A stretch of 64,000 nt of DNA, taken from positions 7,008,393 through 7,072,392 of the forward strand of contig CP099851.1 of assembly GCA_030062745.1 (NCBI GenBank), written 5' to 3'. Source of the DNA: Capitulum mitella. Its lineage: Eukaryota; Arthropoda; Thecostraca; Pollicipedomorpha; Pollicipedidae. This document shows positions 47,150 to 58,618 of the stretch, piece by piece (within the stretch, counting starts at the first letter, position 1; each line of letters starts with the position of its first letter). The notes below the pieces were generated by a model. That model was not told where the DNA came from and ran no database searches. It saw only the letters and a list, made by a program, of their open reading frames with translations. The position numbers and the translations under genes are program-made.

Positions 47150-48356
47150 CCCTATTCCCGGAGGGCTAGACGGTATGGTCGATTCCCGGCAGAGGGGGGG
47201 GGGCGGGTTCCGCCCCCCCTGAGATCTCGAGAACTACTTGTCCGATTTCATCGCAACAAATGGCAATCGATTTGCCGTGACGTGAACTACATTTTTTTAA
47301 AAACCGAATTTTCAAAATGTTGAAATTTGTGGATACAGGGGGGAAAAAATGACAAAATGGGGGGTACTTTAGGACTTCTTATAACTCCGTTGTTTACTGA
47401 CCGATTTCGATGAAACTGGCATGAATAGAGAGATGATGGATAGGGCTTTTACCATGGGTCCGCAAATCTGAAATTTTTGGAAAATTCATGGGCGTTCACA
47501 GGTTTCAAAAATAGGATGATAAGTTTTCTAACAACTGAATGAACAAAAGAGGCAAACATTCTTTTTTGGCTTCTGCTAGTCATGAGAAGAAGTACGAATC
47601 GCATTACAATGTTCGTATAATGTTAGCATAGGCGGTGCCAGGGACATTTTGAAAAAGGAGGAAATGTCATGGTCACACGTTTCTCAGATCAACTTGTGAC
47701 CTTTGACCTTAAATGACCTCCAGTGATCTTGGGGTCACTTGGAATGATCTCGTGTGCATTTAATATTATCTGTAAACGTTTTCAATCATTTGAATTCACT
47801 CTATTTCAAAAATTTCATTTTATGGCAATTGCGATATAGGGTATGCCCAGTGACATTTTAGGTCATAGCTCCGTGACCCGACCTGATATCAAGCTGAAAC
47901 TTGGTACACAAATAGAAGGCACCCTTTTACGTCATATATATTCTGGGTTTGGCATTTGAAAAAACGGCGCCGAAATTATTGCGAAAAAAACAAATTTTGA
48001 CTTTTGACCTTGACCTGACCTTGTAAAATGACCTCAGATAAACAAAATTACATCTGCACATTGCCCAACTATTGAGCTATACGTAGATATAAAGTTTTAA
48101 GTTCTAGCTTTAAAACTCTGTTTTTGGCAGACATTTTCCTTTTACCCTGAACATGGCCAAAAATGGCATGAGGTGCCTCCCAAAAACGTTGCCTGGCTCC
48201 ACCCCTGAGCAAAATAGAATTTTGAAATTCTGTCACAGCACGAAGAAAGAATAGCTAGGAAATGTGACCAAGTTTCGTGAAACTGCGCTAAAAAGCCTGG
48301 AATTGGCAAGCAAAAAACCCGAGGGGGGCGGACTCCGCCCCCTGCCGGGTATAGGG
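47150..48356 (+). mobile_element. Family A TTAA element
   Basis: 1,207 bp with perfect TTAA at 47146-47149 and 48357-48360. The 5' end is CCCTATTCCCGGAGGGC, then GGGGGGGGGCGGGTTCCGCC. The 3' end is GGGGGGCGGACTCCGCCCCC, then GCCGGGTATAGGG. It is closer to the 57131 copy than to the others (shared AGAGAGATGATGGATAGGGC), so these two define a younger subfamily. Confidence 0.88.
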
Positions 48357-48360
48357 TTAA

Positions 48361-48566
48361 ATAGAAGCATGTTGGACTTGCTAAAAACGTTGGCCTCTAT
48401 AGATAAGTGTGCATCATAGACCCTAGGTTTTTGGCAAAAGATGTATGCAAATGCAAATGTCATAAACGATTGCGATGGAGCAAACCATGGCCAGCGGTTG
48501 GGATTCGCCATATTGTTGAGATCAGCAGAGTATGAGCTTGGCCATCTCCATGCCCATGACAATTTA
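48361..48566. other. Unique link between a family A and a family B element
   Basis: About 200 bp with no recognised feature. Confidence 0.3.
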
Positions 48567-48760
48567 TTAACCCGCCCCGACTGGGGGGGGGGGGGCGGTT
48601 GACCGCCCCCCTGAGGTTTTTCTGGGATTGCGAGAGAACGAACAAACAAAGAGCCACGAAACTTTGTGTACCTTTTGCGTCATCAATTTTACATCACGTG
48701 TCAAAATTTTGATCTCAGGTCAGGTCAGATGCCTGACCTAGGTCAGGTCAAACAGACCTA

Positions 48761-48788
48761 CGAGGTCCACTCCAGAAGTTTTGAGGCT
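48761..48788. repeat. Mariner left terminal inverted repeat
   Basis: CGAGGTCCACTCCAGAAG and following bases, preceded by the TA target duplicate. Confidence 0.9.
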
Positions 48789-48831
48789 TTTTCAGTAGAG
48801 ACAGTTATTTATTTTAGAGAAGCATGAAACT

Positions 48832-49902
48832 TCAGTCACCCTCGAAGTAGGACCCCCCGAGTTCAATGCACTTGTAGCGCTCCAGCCACTTCTTGAAGGC
48901 CCGCTGGTAGTCCTCCAAAGTGAAGGTGTCCAGGGCCTCTGTCACAGCCTCCTTCATCTCCTCCACATCCTCAAAACGGCGGCCCCTGAGCTTCTCTTTC
49001 AGTCTGGGGAACATCCAGAAGTCACAGGGGGCCAGATCTGGACTGTAGGGAGGGTGAGGGACAGTTTTGATACCCATCTCTGTCAGGTAGCTCGTCACCA
49101 TGATGGACTTGTGAGTGGGTGCGTTGTCCTGGTGCAGGTGCCACTGGCCAGATTTGAAGAGTTCTGGCCTCTTGCGGCGAAATCTCTTCCTGAACTCCCT
49201 CAGAACCTCCACGTAGTATTCCTTGTTGACCACCTGGCCGTGGGGGACCCAGCTGATGTAGATGATGCCTTTGCTGTCAAAGAACGAGATCATCATGAGC
49301 TTCCCAGTGGACCTGCTCTGTCTGGCCTTCTTGGGTCTGGGGGAGTCAGTGTGCCTCCATTGGGCACTCTGTCTCTTGGTCTCTGGATCGTAGCAATAAA
49401 TCCAGCTTTCGTCACAGGTCACCAGAGAGTCAATGACACTCGGATTAGAGGCAATGAGCTGAACCATCTCCTTGCTGTCACCAACACGCCTCTCCTGCTG
49501 TTCGCCACTGAGCAACCTGGGAACAAACTTCGCACAAACTTTACGCATGTTCAGATCTTCATGAACTCTGTGCACAGTCGCCTCACCAACTCCAAATTGT
49601 GCAGCAACTGTAAGAAGGGATACCCGACGGTCCTCATCCAAAAACTTGCGAATTTTGTCCACAAGATCCGGCGTCCTGACGTCCCTCTCCCTCCCATACC
49701 TCTCCTCATCCCTCACTTCCTCTCTGCCGTCCTGGAACTTCTTGTGCCACCGGAACACAGTTGCACGGCTCATAAAAGTCTCTCCATATGCAGTTTGTAT
49801 CACGTCAAATATTTCTGCGGCATTTTTACCAAGCTTAACACAAAATTTTATCGCATAGCGACCCTCCAAGTTGTCTTCACGACCTGACTGCATGCTGTAC
49901 AC
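48832..49902 (-). CDS. Mariner-family transposase (DD34D)
   Basis: A 356-aa DDE/D transposase that would bind the terminal repeats and carry out cut-and-paste transposition into TA. The N-terminal half (about 10-125) holds two helix-turn-helix regions (SRATVFRWHKKF and VGEATVHRVHEDL). Catalytic acids are D164 in VTCDESW, D259 in HQDNAPTH and D294 in SPDLAPCDFW. There are exactly 34 residues between the last two, the mariner signature. WVPHGQV (218-224) and PYSPDLAP (285-292) correspond to the family's WVPHEL and YSPDLAP motifs. Length is close to the usual 345 aa; M1 and M4 are both possible starts. No stop or frameshift is present and the catalytic triad is complete, so it may be active or recently active. 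Its nearest described relatives in host genomes are annotated as SETMAR-like. Confidence 0.95.
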   Translation of the reverse strand: MYSMQSGREDNLEGRYAIKFCVKLGKNAAEIFDVIQTAYGETFMSRATVFRWHKKFQDGREEVRDEERYGRERDVRTPDLVDKIRKFLDEDRRVSLLTVAAQFGVGEATVHRVHEDLNMRKVCAKFVPRLLSGEQQERRVGDSKEMVQLIASNPSVIDSLVTCDESWIYCYDPETKRQSAQWRHTDSPRPKKARQSRSTGKLMMISFFDSKGIIYISWVPHGQVVNKEYYVEVLREFRKRFRRKRPELFKSGQWHLHQDNAPTHKSIMVTSYLTEMGIKTVPHPPYSPDLAPCDFWMFPRLKEKLRGRRFEDVEEMKEAVTEALDTFTLEDYQRAFKKWLERYKCIELGGSYFEGD

Positions 49903-50069
49903 TGGTCACTGTGACAAGCCGCGTGCGACTTGCCGTGTTCAGGGTGATGCCCTAGCCGTCTGCTGCAACGTAGAAAAACAAAATTAGGCACGTGCGTTTA
50001 TGACAACTGTGGTAAGGACGTATGAGAACGACAGTTATCTAGCACTGTTAATAGGGCTTCTACGAGGGT

Positions 50070-50097
50070 AGTCTCAAAACTTCTGGAGCGGACCTCG
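50070..50097. repeat. Mariner right terminal inverted repeat
   Basis: The complement starts CGAGGTCCGCTCCAGAAG; the TA target duplicate follows. Confidence 0.9.
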
Positions 50098-51134
50098 TAT
50101 GTCCAAAAAAGTTTAGCGCCCTCTGACTTTTTTGCTAAACAAGATATCTCAATAATACTTTCAGGGATTAGTGATCCTGATAGATGCAACAAATCCGCTA
50201 TCTCAGATTTGTCGGAATTTTCCGGGTCATTGACCTAAGGTTAAGCCCATTTCTAAGACATATCGCCGTTTTTTCGAAAATTGAGGGAATATTTCATAAC
50301 ATTTTTAGCGTGGAGTGAAGCAGACATCTAGTTACCGTTATTGGGCAAAGTATCAGTGACTTCCAGCCATTGACCTGAGGTCAAGTCACGAATAACTGTA
50401 GTGGGCCAAAATGTACCACCGTCAAAATCAGCGATGAATTACTCAGAATGGGTAGAAAATGGCAGAACTGGCTTGCGCAAACGTAATTAATACCAGGAAC
50501 CTCAAAAAGTTTGAAAAAGTAGCACGTTTTGGAAGTAAACAAGCTCTCGCGAACAAAGCTCCGCCAACTTTGTATATTGGTAACTAATCAATTTTTCTAA
50601 AATCTAAGCATGAGAAACCAACACAAGAACCACAAAGATCAATAAAATTGGCATAGATCGTCTTTTTTCGCGAAAAGAAAGGAACGCCAAAATTAGTTCC
50701 CGTCAATTTGGTACCGCATACGGCAGTGGTGCACACTGACAGCTGGCGGGAGAATTACCGTGTCTTTAACTCAACGTTTCGGCGTATATATTGAACAAAT
50801 CTGGGGAAATTAGACGTGTATCGGCATCCGCGGACCTTTACTTGTGCGGTGGTGCCTTTACCTATGCGTTATTAGTGACAGCCCTTGAGATTCAGGCCAT
50901 TTCTCGGTCTCATGCAGTCGGCTATGAGAAAACATATATAAGGCGTAAATTGACTTTCATTTTATCTAAAACTAAAAATGAGACCAGTTTCGAGCTCTAC
51001 TCGTCACAAGCTTCCCAACGGCATGCTTATTTTTATCGTGCGACCAACCGTTCGTGAGATAGAAGGGGGGCGACCAACTGCCCCCCCTCCAGTCGCGCAT
51101 GTTCGAAACGGACCGACGGTCGTGCGCGGGTTAA

Positions 51135-52154
51135 TCATTTTTGCACCTTGTGTCAAAGTTTTGACCTCAGGTCAAACCAGGTGTCTGACCTAGGTCAGGC
51201 CAAACAGACCTATGTCCAAAAAAGTTTAGCGCCCTGTAATTTTTTCGCAAAAAAGATATCACAATAATATTTTCAGGGATCAGTAGCCTTCATAAATGCA
51301 ACAAATCTGCCATCTCAGATTTTTCGGAGTTTTCCGGGTCGTTGACCTAAGGTAAAATCCATTTTTAAGACATGTCGTCGTTCTTTTTGGAAAATGACAG
51401 ATTATTTTATAACATGTTTAGTGTGGAATGAAGCAGACATCTAGTTACCGTCATTTCAAAATCGGCGATGAATTACTCAGAATGGGTAGCAAAGGGCAGA
51501 ACTGGCTTCCACAGACGTAAGTGATACCAGGAATCTCAAAAAGTTTGAAAAATTGCATATTTTTGGGATAAATTGGCTCTCGTGAACAAATCTCCGCCAG
51601 TTATGTAAATTGGTAACTAATTAATTTTTCCAAAATTTAAGCATGAAAAACCGTCACAAGAAGTACTAAGATCAATCAAGTTTACATGGAGGCTTTTTTG
51701 CGAAAATAAAGGAAAGCTGAAATTCGTTCTCGTTAATTTCTTACTGCGTACGACTGCGGCGCACGCCGACAACCGGCGCGAAAATTGCTGTGTCTTTATC
51801 TTAACGTTTCGGCGTATATATTGAACAAATCCGGGAAATTGGATTTGTATCAGCATTTGCGGACCTTTACTTGTGCGCTGGTGCTTTTACCTATGCGTTA
51901 TTAGTCACAGCCCTTGAGATTCAGGTCGTTCCTCAGTCTCATGCAGTCGGCTATGAGAAAACATATATAGGACTTAAATTGCTTACATATTACCTAGAAA
52001 TAAAAACTGAGACCAGTTTCGGGCTCTACTCGTCACAAGCTTCCAACGGTGTGCTTATTTTTATTGCGCAAGCAACCGTTCGTTTGTTAGAGGGGGACAG
52101 CCAACGGCCCTCGCAGTTGGGCATTTTCATAACCGGCCGACGGTCGTACACGGG
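51135..52154 (+). mobile_element. Family B element, 5'-truncated, abutting the previous copy
   Basis: It begins inside the family at TCATTTTTGCACCTTGTGTC, immediately after the TTAA of the upstream copy. It continues colinearly through GACCTAGGTCAGG and GGCGTATATATTGAAC to an eroded palindrome and ACACGGG followed by TTAA (52155-52158). An internal deletion removes the segment around TGACCTGAGGTCA. It contains the uninterrupted target word of the mariner insertion. Confidence 0.8.
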
Positions 52155-52158
52155 TTAA

Positions 52159-52922
52159 AAAAGTTGGTGCTCATTTGACCACATCCTTGCTTCAGGCAGG
52201 AACATGAAAGGGACCTGATCACAAATTTGGAAACTACTTTGTCTCGTTTATCTGTAATGCTCACAATCATTTTCGAAAGCCATAATTGGCCATACATTCC
52301 TAGTGCATGAGCTGCAAATGCAAGTTATCCAGTCAGACGTCCGGCTTTGACCTTACCAACAGTGTTGGAGAAGCTCCACCTGTGGTCGCAATTTAAACGT
52401 ATTAAAGTCAAAATCCTTCTCCTTGGCACCAGATAGAATACCTGGGATTTCCCTTCTGTCAGGACATGGGTATGTGGCTGAACATTTCAGGGCCAGCTCA
52501 TGAAAGGTAGCGTCGCAGGATGATCCATTCTTTCTTTTTGATAAATTTTCGGACCATACACCCGTTGACTTGAAGTACGTGTCTAGCTGACCCAGACATC
52601 TACATGATGTCAAGAATGTGAAACTTGAAATCTGAAATCAAAAAATGTCGTGAACATGAAAATAGGACCACTTACAGTAATTGACTACATGTAATGATTC
52701 GTCAAGGAACAAACAAATTGGACATGCGCGAGATGGAAGGTATTTCCGTCCCTAATAATGCATGTATATGGATATGGTTATTGATGTGGATGAAAACCAC
52801 AGTCCAGCTTCTGTCTCAGGAATGAAAACAGACAGACAGAACCTGAAAAATGCGAGGAATAGCCGTCGTCCCGCTCATGAAGTCAAACGACACATCGCCA
52901 GTGTAAGTTGTCACGTGTCAGC
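52159..52922. other. No recognised gene
   Basis: AT-rich. An 86-codon frame at 52353-52613 (minus) with several cysteines has no family I recognise. Confidence 0.3.
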
Positions 52923-52926
52923 TTAA

Positions 52927-54068
52927 TCCTATTCCCGGAGGGCTCGACGGTATGGCCGATTCTCGGCAGAGGGATTTGCCCCCTCCGAGATCTCAAGAAC
53001 TAATCGTCCGATTTCATCGCTATAAACGGCAATCGATTTGCCATGACTTAAACCATATTTTTATAAAAGACGTTTTCAGAATTTTGAAGGGGTGGATACA
53101 GCTGGCAAAAATGTCCAAATAAGCGATGCTTTTGGACTTGTTATAACTCTGTTGTTTATTGACCAATTTTGATGCAAATGACATGAATGGTTATGATTGG
53201 GACTTTCATCACTGATCCATACAATTGAAATGTTGAGAAACTTCATAGGTGTCCACAGGGTTTCGAAAAAACTTAGAACTGTGTTTCAAAAACTGAATTA
53301 ACAAAGAAGTTGGAAGCACTTTTTTAGCTTTCACTAGTCATGTTATGCTAAAGAAGTACAAATCGTATAACAATGTTTGCACAATATGAGCATTGGCGGT
53401 GCCAGGGACATCACAAAAGGAGAAGTGTCATGGTCACATGTTCATCAGGTCAGCTTACGATTTTTTACCTTAAATGACCTTCAATGACCTTAGAGCCACC
53501 TGGAATGACCTTTTGTGCATTCCTGCATTTCACAGCTGTTGAGATGTAGGGTAAGCGCACTGATATTTTAGGCCATAGCTTCCTGACCCGACTTGATATC
53601 AAAGTGAAACTTGTTACGCTAGTAGACGGCACCGTTGTACGTCATATATATTCCGGGTTGGGCATTTGAAAGGGCATTGAAACAACGCCAAAAGTATCAC
53701 TATGAAACCAAATTTTGACTTTTGACCTTGACATGTCCTTGTAACGTGACCTCAGACGAACAAAATTGTATTCGTATGCTTTCCCATATATTTCCCCATG
53801 CATTTCAATAAGGCTGTATCTTAAAAATGCTATTTTTGGCAGACTTTTTCCTTTTATCCTCGACAGGGTCAAAGCTGGCCTAAGGTGTCTCCCAAAAAAG
53901 TTGCCTGGCTCCGCCCCTGAGCAAAAAAGAATAAGGAAGTTTTGTGACAATACGTCGAAAGAATTGCAAGGAGACGTCACCAAATTTCGTGAAGCCGCGT
54001 TAAAAACCCTGGAATTGGCAAGCAAAAAGCCCGAGGAGGGCTGATTCAGCCCCCTGCCGGAAATAGGG
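52927..54068 (+). mobile_element. Family A TTAA element, older copy
   Basis: TTAA at 52923-52926 and 54069-54072. The 5' end TCCTATTCCCGGAGGGC and 3' end GGGCTGATTCAGCCCC..CCGGAAATAGGG show more substitutions, and shorter G-runs, than other copies. Open frames inside it are fortuitous. Confidence 0.82.
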
Positions 54069-54072
54069 TTAA

Positions 54073-55256
54073 GATTTCTGGTAAAAATAGGTGTTTTCAG
54101 TATATTATGTGCTATATTTCGAAAAATGTTGTTAATAGAATGCTACACTACTAAAATGTTAATATTTTTTGTAACAAGACGTGCATCAGGGTGCCAACAA
54201 CATCAGTACATCAGTTTACCAGAGCGATTTGCAATGTTTGCAGTGTTCGCCATAATTACAGTCTTGTTAAAACTGTACATGTGAATCAATTCCCAACTGC
54301 AGAATACCATCCTGGTTTTGACTTTTCATTGGCTGAACTTTTTGTTCTCATTAACGTTTGAAATTCTATCTGATTTTGTTTATAATGTTGTGATATCGTA
54401 CGAGTGTAGGAATTGCGGGGTTCCTGTCATTTACTTGTCTTTTTATTTTTTTTCGTCAGTTCATGTGAAAAAGCCACGCAAACTGTCGTGTTTCTACTAG
54501 CAATGTCGCAATGAACCTAAAGTCAATACCAGGGAAGTTACATATGTTGCACATTCATTGCATTGCGCACATCGGTCATAGTGTGTTATCGAATATTCCA
54601 GGACCAAAACCATTTAAGTGGATAACTGCGGATTTATGTCTGATTGCCAATCAGTCCAAAATGCGTCAGGTGTATTCCAGCTGGCGTGCCGAACTCGCCA
54701 CTCATTACCGATCCATACAGGTATTACACGATGCATGGAAACCAGTCACCTAATACTGCGTCAGTCAACCGTGAACATGCTTACCCCTGTGCAAGATCAC
54801 TAGGCCTCGGCTGGTCTTCGGGGCTTGCCTCAGTGGTCGGCCCTAGAATTAAAACCGCACCAACAGATGCCAGTGGTCCTCTTCAAGAGTAAGCTTCTCC
54901 AGCTGTTAGTGAACGGCAATTCCGCGCAAGTGTAACTATCTCCAGACTGTTTGTGCGTCCGTCGGTCTGTCTGTCCGCTCGTCTATGCCACATCAAAGCT
55001 CACTGCGCTCCCGTACAGTGAACTATTAGTCAACAGTCTCGAACACACGAGCACATTCGTCGCAGTGATAATGGCAATGTTTCCGAACCGAGACGTTGAC
55101 GCGGGCTCCAGTTATTCCATCATGAAATAACGCAGAACGTTTTCCGTCAAGCCTGCAGCCCACGTGGTAATCGTCTGCAGCTGGTACCGCCGTGAACCAT
55201 GGTGCCCAGGCGGCCCATCCGAGTAAAATCCATCACGCGCTGGGTTTTAACCCGGC
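54073..55256. other. No recognised gene
   Basis: AT-rich, with short frames (54318-54892) lacking domains. A degenerate TCTGTC/CGTCC-rich patch is at about 54945-54985. Confidence 0.3.
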
Positions 55257-55260
55257 CCAG

Positions 55261-56275
55261 ACTGCTGGGGGGGGGAAGCTGACAGGTCCCCGAGTTTTTT
55301 CGAAGATTAAGAGAGAACAAACATACCCAGCGCAATGTCGTGTGTACGGTTTGCTTAATCCTATTTACAACTTGTGCCAACGCTTTGTACAGGCGCAACA
55401 AATATCATTCTCAGGCTGCAGAAGTTTCTTTCGTCGTTTTTTTCTCCCTTTTTAAACATGAGGTGATGGAGACTTTCAGTGACCGCCATTTGGAAAAGTA
55501 TCACTGACCTCCAGCTACTGACACGAGGTCAGGCCACCAATAGCTGGCATGGTCAAAAGTAAACCGTCCTCAAAATCAGCGATGAATGACTTGGAACGGA
55601 TGGCAAATTGTGGAAGTCAAAGTCAAAGCTGCTAATGATACCCAAAAACCAACAAAATTTTCGAATAATGGTAAGGTTGCAGATAAACTAGCTTGTACAA
55701 ATGATGCTCGCCTATTGCGTATATTGGCAGCTGCTGATTTTTTTCACCAAATAAACACGGGAAACAATACCACAAGGCTCCAGTATGAAGAAAAGTGAAC
55801 TAGAAAGGCCTGTTTCATGAACATAAAGAAATGCCAAAATTGGCGTCCGACTGTTCCACTCCGCCTTAGGCGCCGGTACCCGCCTCGCTGAGCGCAGAAA
55901 TAGCAGTATCCTTAACGTCATGTTCCGCGTAAATATTCAACAGATTACAGAAATAAGATATGCATCGGTATCTGCGGAAATCTGTCTGTCCGTGGGTACT
56001 ATTATTTGGTTTTTCAGTCACATCCCTTGAGAGACAGGGCGCTTCTTGGGTCCATGAGGTCAGATATGAGAAGCCATATGTAGAGCGTAAAGGACTTAAA
56101 TATTCTCCAGAAATTAAAACGACATAAGTTTTTCGCTCTACTCGTCACGAACTCTCGATTGGTATGTTTCTGTTTATCGTGCGACAAATCGTTAGCGAGT
56201 TAGAGGAGGAGGGACTGTTAAAAACACCCCCCAGTCGGTCGTGCATGACGCTGACTGCCAGCTGGGCGCGGGTCA
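55261..56275 (+). mobile_element. Family B element, heavily degraded
   Basis: TTAA at 55257-55260, then CCCGGCCCAGACTGC, a G-run, TTTTTTCGAAGATTAAGAGAGAACAAACA and a shrunken interior. The end shows ACCCCCCAGTCGG and GGGCGCGGG; the final TTAA is replaced by TCAA. It is the oldest-looking recognisable B copy in plus orientation. Confidence 0.65.
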
Positions 56276-56520
56276 ACGTTATTCAAACTGCTGACCACCA
56301 GGCTCGCATAGTGTACGCGCACAGTGCAGTTTTTACTCTTTTCATCGGCAGATTACCTGATCTTGTATTGGCATTGCAATCGGCCACTTATTGTTAAACA
56401 TTGTTTAACAGTCGTTATGGCAACTATAACTGCCATTTAGAGTTGTAAGAAATTGCCGGCTATCAAAGATGGTGTACCTATGGTCATGCCCACAGGCACC
56501 AGAGTAAATGTTAGCCCACA
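56276..56520. other. No recognised feature
   Basis: AT-rich link. A small inverted pair of TTAAACATTGTTTAA-type words occurs near 56392-56408. Confidence 0.35.
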
Positions 56521-57111
56521 TTGAATCGAGCGTCGTTAGCCCCAAGAAATCGAGAGTCTCTGGCTAGTTTTAGTTGGTCCGAGCGAAAGGCCAAACTAAA
56601 AGCTGGAATTCTTAAACAAAGCAAGGACAACGAAGGAATGTGTTCGGCAGACATTGGTGCAAGAACAAGTAGCTTAAAGATTGTCTGGGTGAGACGGTTT
56701 ATGAAACCTACAACATCAAAATGGGAGCTCTTTTGCTAAACACAAGCTAACTCTGTGCGAGCAGCTACAGTACTCCATGCAAGTACTGGCTCAAACAGCA
56801 TAAAACAAGTCCAAATTAAACGCGTTTTTGGAAGGAGGTGCTCAATGCTTGGGCCAAAGTAGCATATCAAAAGCCAGTTTCTAGTACCGATGTTATAAAT
56901 CAATTTATATGGTTTAACGAAGACATTCCGGTGAACGCGTTGATATAAATTAAAACGCAGGGTTTTGTATTGCCAAGGAATGAAGAAAAAATATGTTTTT
57001 TCACACAGAATGCTGGATGGCGATTCAAGACTTTAACTGAATGCAAACAAACATTTCACAGAGGCGATTTCCTAACCTGGTTCACCTTCAAAACCGCTGT
57101 TCCGTCGGAAT
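56521..57111 (+). pseudogene. LINE ORF2 C-terminal relic, L1/Tx1-like
   Basis: Two overlapping pieces in different frames show the order seen downstream of the RT in L1-type ORF2. The first (56521-56739) contains SWSERKAKLKAGIL, then ADIGARTSSLKIVWVRRFM and KPTTSKWELF. After a frameshift, the second (about 56826-57111) contains FWKEVLNAWAKVAYQKP, then NQFIWFNEDIPVNALI, AGWRFKTLTECKQTF and FLTWFTFKTAVPSE, with one internal stop after ALI. No RT catalytic core is present upstream. This is a truncated non-LTR retrotransposon fragment on the plus strand. Confidence 0.65.
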
Positions 57112-57130
57112 GAAAAATATTATTCCTTAA

Positions 57131-58330
57131 CCCTATTCCCGGAGGGCTAGACGGTATGGTCGATTCCCGGCAGGGGTGGCGGATTCGGCCCCCCCCCCTG
57201 AGATCTCGAGAACTACTTGTCCGATTTCATCGCAACAAATGGCAATCGATTTGCCGTGACGTGAACTACATTTTTATAAAAAAAATCAAAATTTTAAAAT
57301 TTGTAGACACAGGGGGGCAAAAATGTAAAAATGGGGGGTACTTTTGGACTTCTTATAACTCCATTGTTTATTGACCGATTTCGATGAAACTGGCATGAAT
57401 AGAGAGATGATGGATAGGGCTTTTACCATGGGTCCGCAAATCTGAAATTTTGGGAAAATTCATGGGCGTTCACTGGGTTTCAAAAATACGAGGATTAGTT
57501 TTCTAACAGCTGAATGAACAAAAGAGGCAAACATCCTTTTTTGGCTTCTGCTAGTCATGAGAAGAAATACGAATCGCATTACATTGTTCGTATAATGTTA
57601 GCATAGGCGGTGCCAGGGACATGAAAAAGGGGGAAATGTCATGGTCACACGTTTCTCAGATCAGCTTGTGACCTGTGACCTTAAATGACCTCCAGTGATC
57701 TTGGGGCCACTTGGAGTGATCTCGTGTGCATTTAATATTATCTGTAAACGTTTTCAATCATTTGAATTTACTCTATTTCAAAAATTTCATTTTATGGCTA
57801 TCGCGATATAGGGTATGCCCAGTGACATTTTAGGTCATAGCTCCGTGACCCGACCTGATATCAAGCTGAAACGTGGTACAGAAGTAGAAGGCACCCTTCT
57901 ACGTCATATATATTCCGGGTTTGGCATTTGAAAAAACGGCGCCGAAATTATTGCAAAAAAACAAATTTTAACTTTTGACCTTGACTTGACGTTGTAAAAT
58001 GACTTCAGATAAACAAAATTACATCTGCACATTGCCCGACTATTTAGCTATACGTACATATAAAGTTTTAAGTTCTATCTTAAAAACTCTGTTTTTGGCA
58101 GCTATTTTTCTTTTACCCTCAACATGGCCAAAAATGGCATGAGGTGCCTTCCAAAAACGTTGCCTGGCTCCGCCACTGAGCAAAATAGAATTTTGAAATT
58201 TTGTCACAGCACGTAGAAGGAATAGCTAGGAAAAGTGACCAAGTTTCGTGAAGCTGCGCTAAAAAGCCTGGAATTGGCAAGCAAAAAATCCGAGGTGGGG
58301 CGGATTCCGCTACCCCTGCCGGGAATAGGG
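57131..58330 (+). mobile_element. Family A TTAA element
   Basis: TTAA at 57127-57130 and 58331-58334; 1,200 bp. The 5' end is CCCTATTCCCGGAGGGC and the 3' end is GGCGGATTCCGCTACCCC, then GCCGGGAATAGGG. It closely resembles the 47150 copy. Confidence 0.88.
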
Positions 58331-58334
58331 TTAA

Positions 58335-58618
58335 TAACCTTCCACATGACAAGGAATGCGAACTAACATTAGGCAAGATATACCAGTTGTTAGTTAAATC
58401 ATTTAGACAGGCTCCTAGTTCGCGGCAGCAAAAATGGAGCACGGAATTACGTTACCTGCAGGATTAGTTTGGAACGTAATTTATAAGACGGTGAATGAAA
58501 AAATGGTGTTATAACAATGTTAAGTGGACTCAAAAATCCTACGTATAATTTTTCGAACTAAAATGCCTTAAGCTTTACAAGAAAAGCAGCGAAGACATGT
58601 GGGTTACTTGCTGCGTTT
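58335..58618. other. No recognised feature
   Basis: AT-rich sequence upstream of the LINE fragment. Confidence 0.3.

Larger units (their letters stand above)
48761..50097 (-). mobile_element. Mariner transposon, apparently complete
   Basis: 1,337 bp flanked by TA (48759-48760 and 50098-50099). Terminal inverted repeats of about 28 bp start CGAGGTCC(A/G)CTCCAGAAG and differ at about two positions. The interrupted target is CAGACC-TA-TGTCCAAAAAAG, and the same word occurs uninterrupted in the next family B copy at about 51204-51224, confirming the insertion point and TA duplication. It contains one full-length transposase frame on the minus strand. Confidence 0.95.
48567..51134 (+). mobile_element. 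Family B TTAA element carrying a mariner insertion
   Basis: TTAA at 48567-48570 and 51131-51134. The 5' end is CCCGCCCCGACTGGGG with palindrome GGGGGGCGGTTGACCGCCCC. The 3' end is the usual palindrome, then ACCGACGGTCGTGCGCGGG. Without the mariner the element is about 1.23 kb, matching the 41524 copy. Confidence 0.85.

Noticed and set aside
49054-49887. 277-codon plus-strand frame over the mariner
   Set aside because: Antisense to the well-supported transposase; no independent motif.
53642-54025. 100-130-codon frames inside family A copies (also 58119-58442 and 63342-63701)
   Set aside because: They fall in non-coding MITE sequence and are not conserved in frame between copies.
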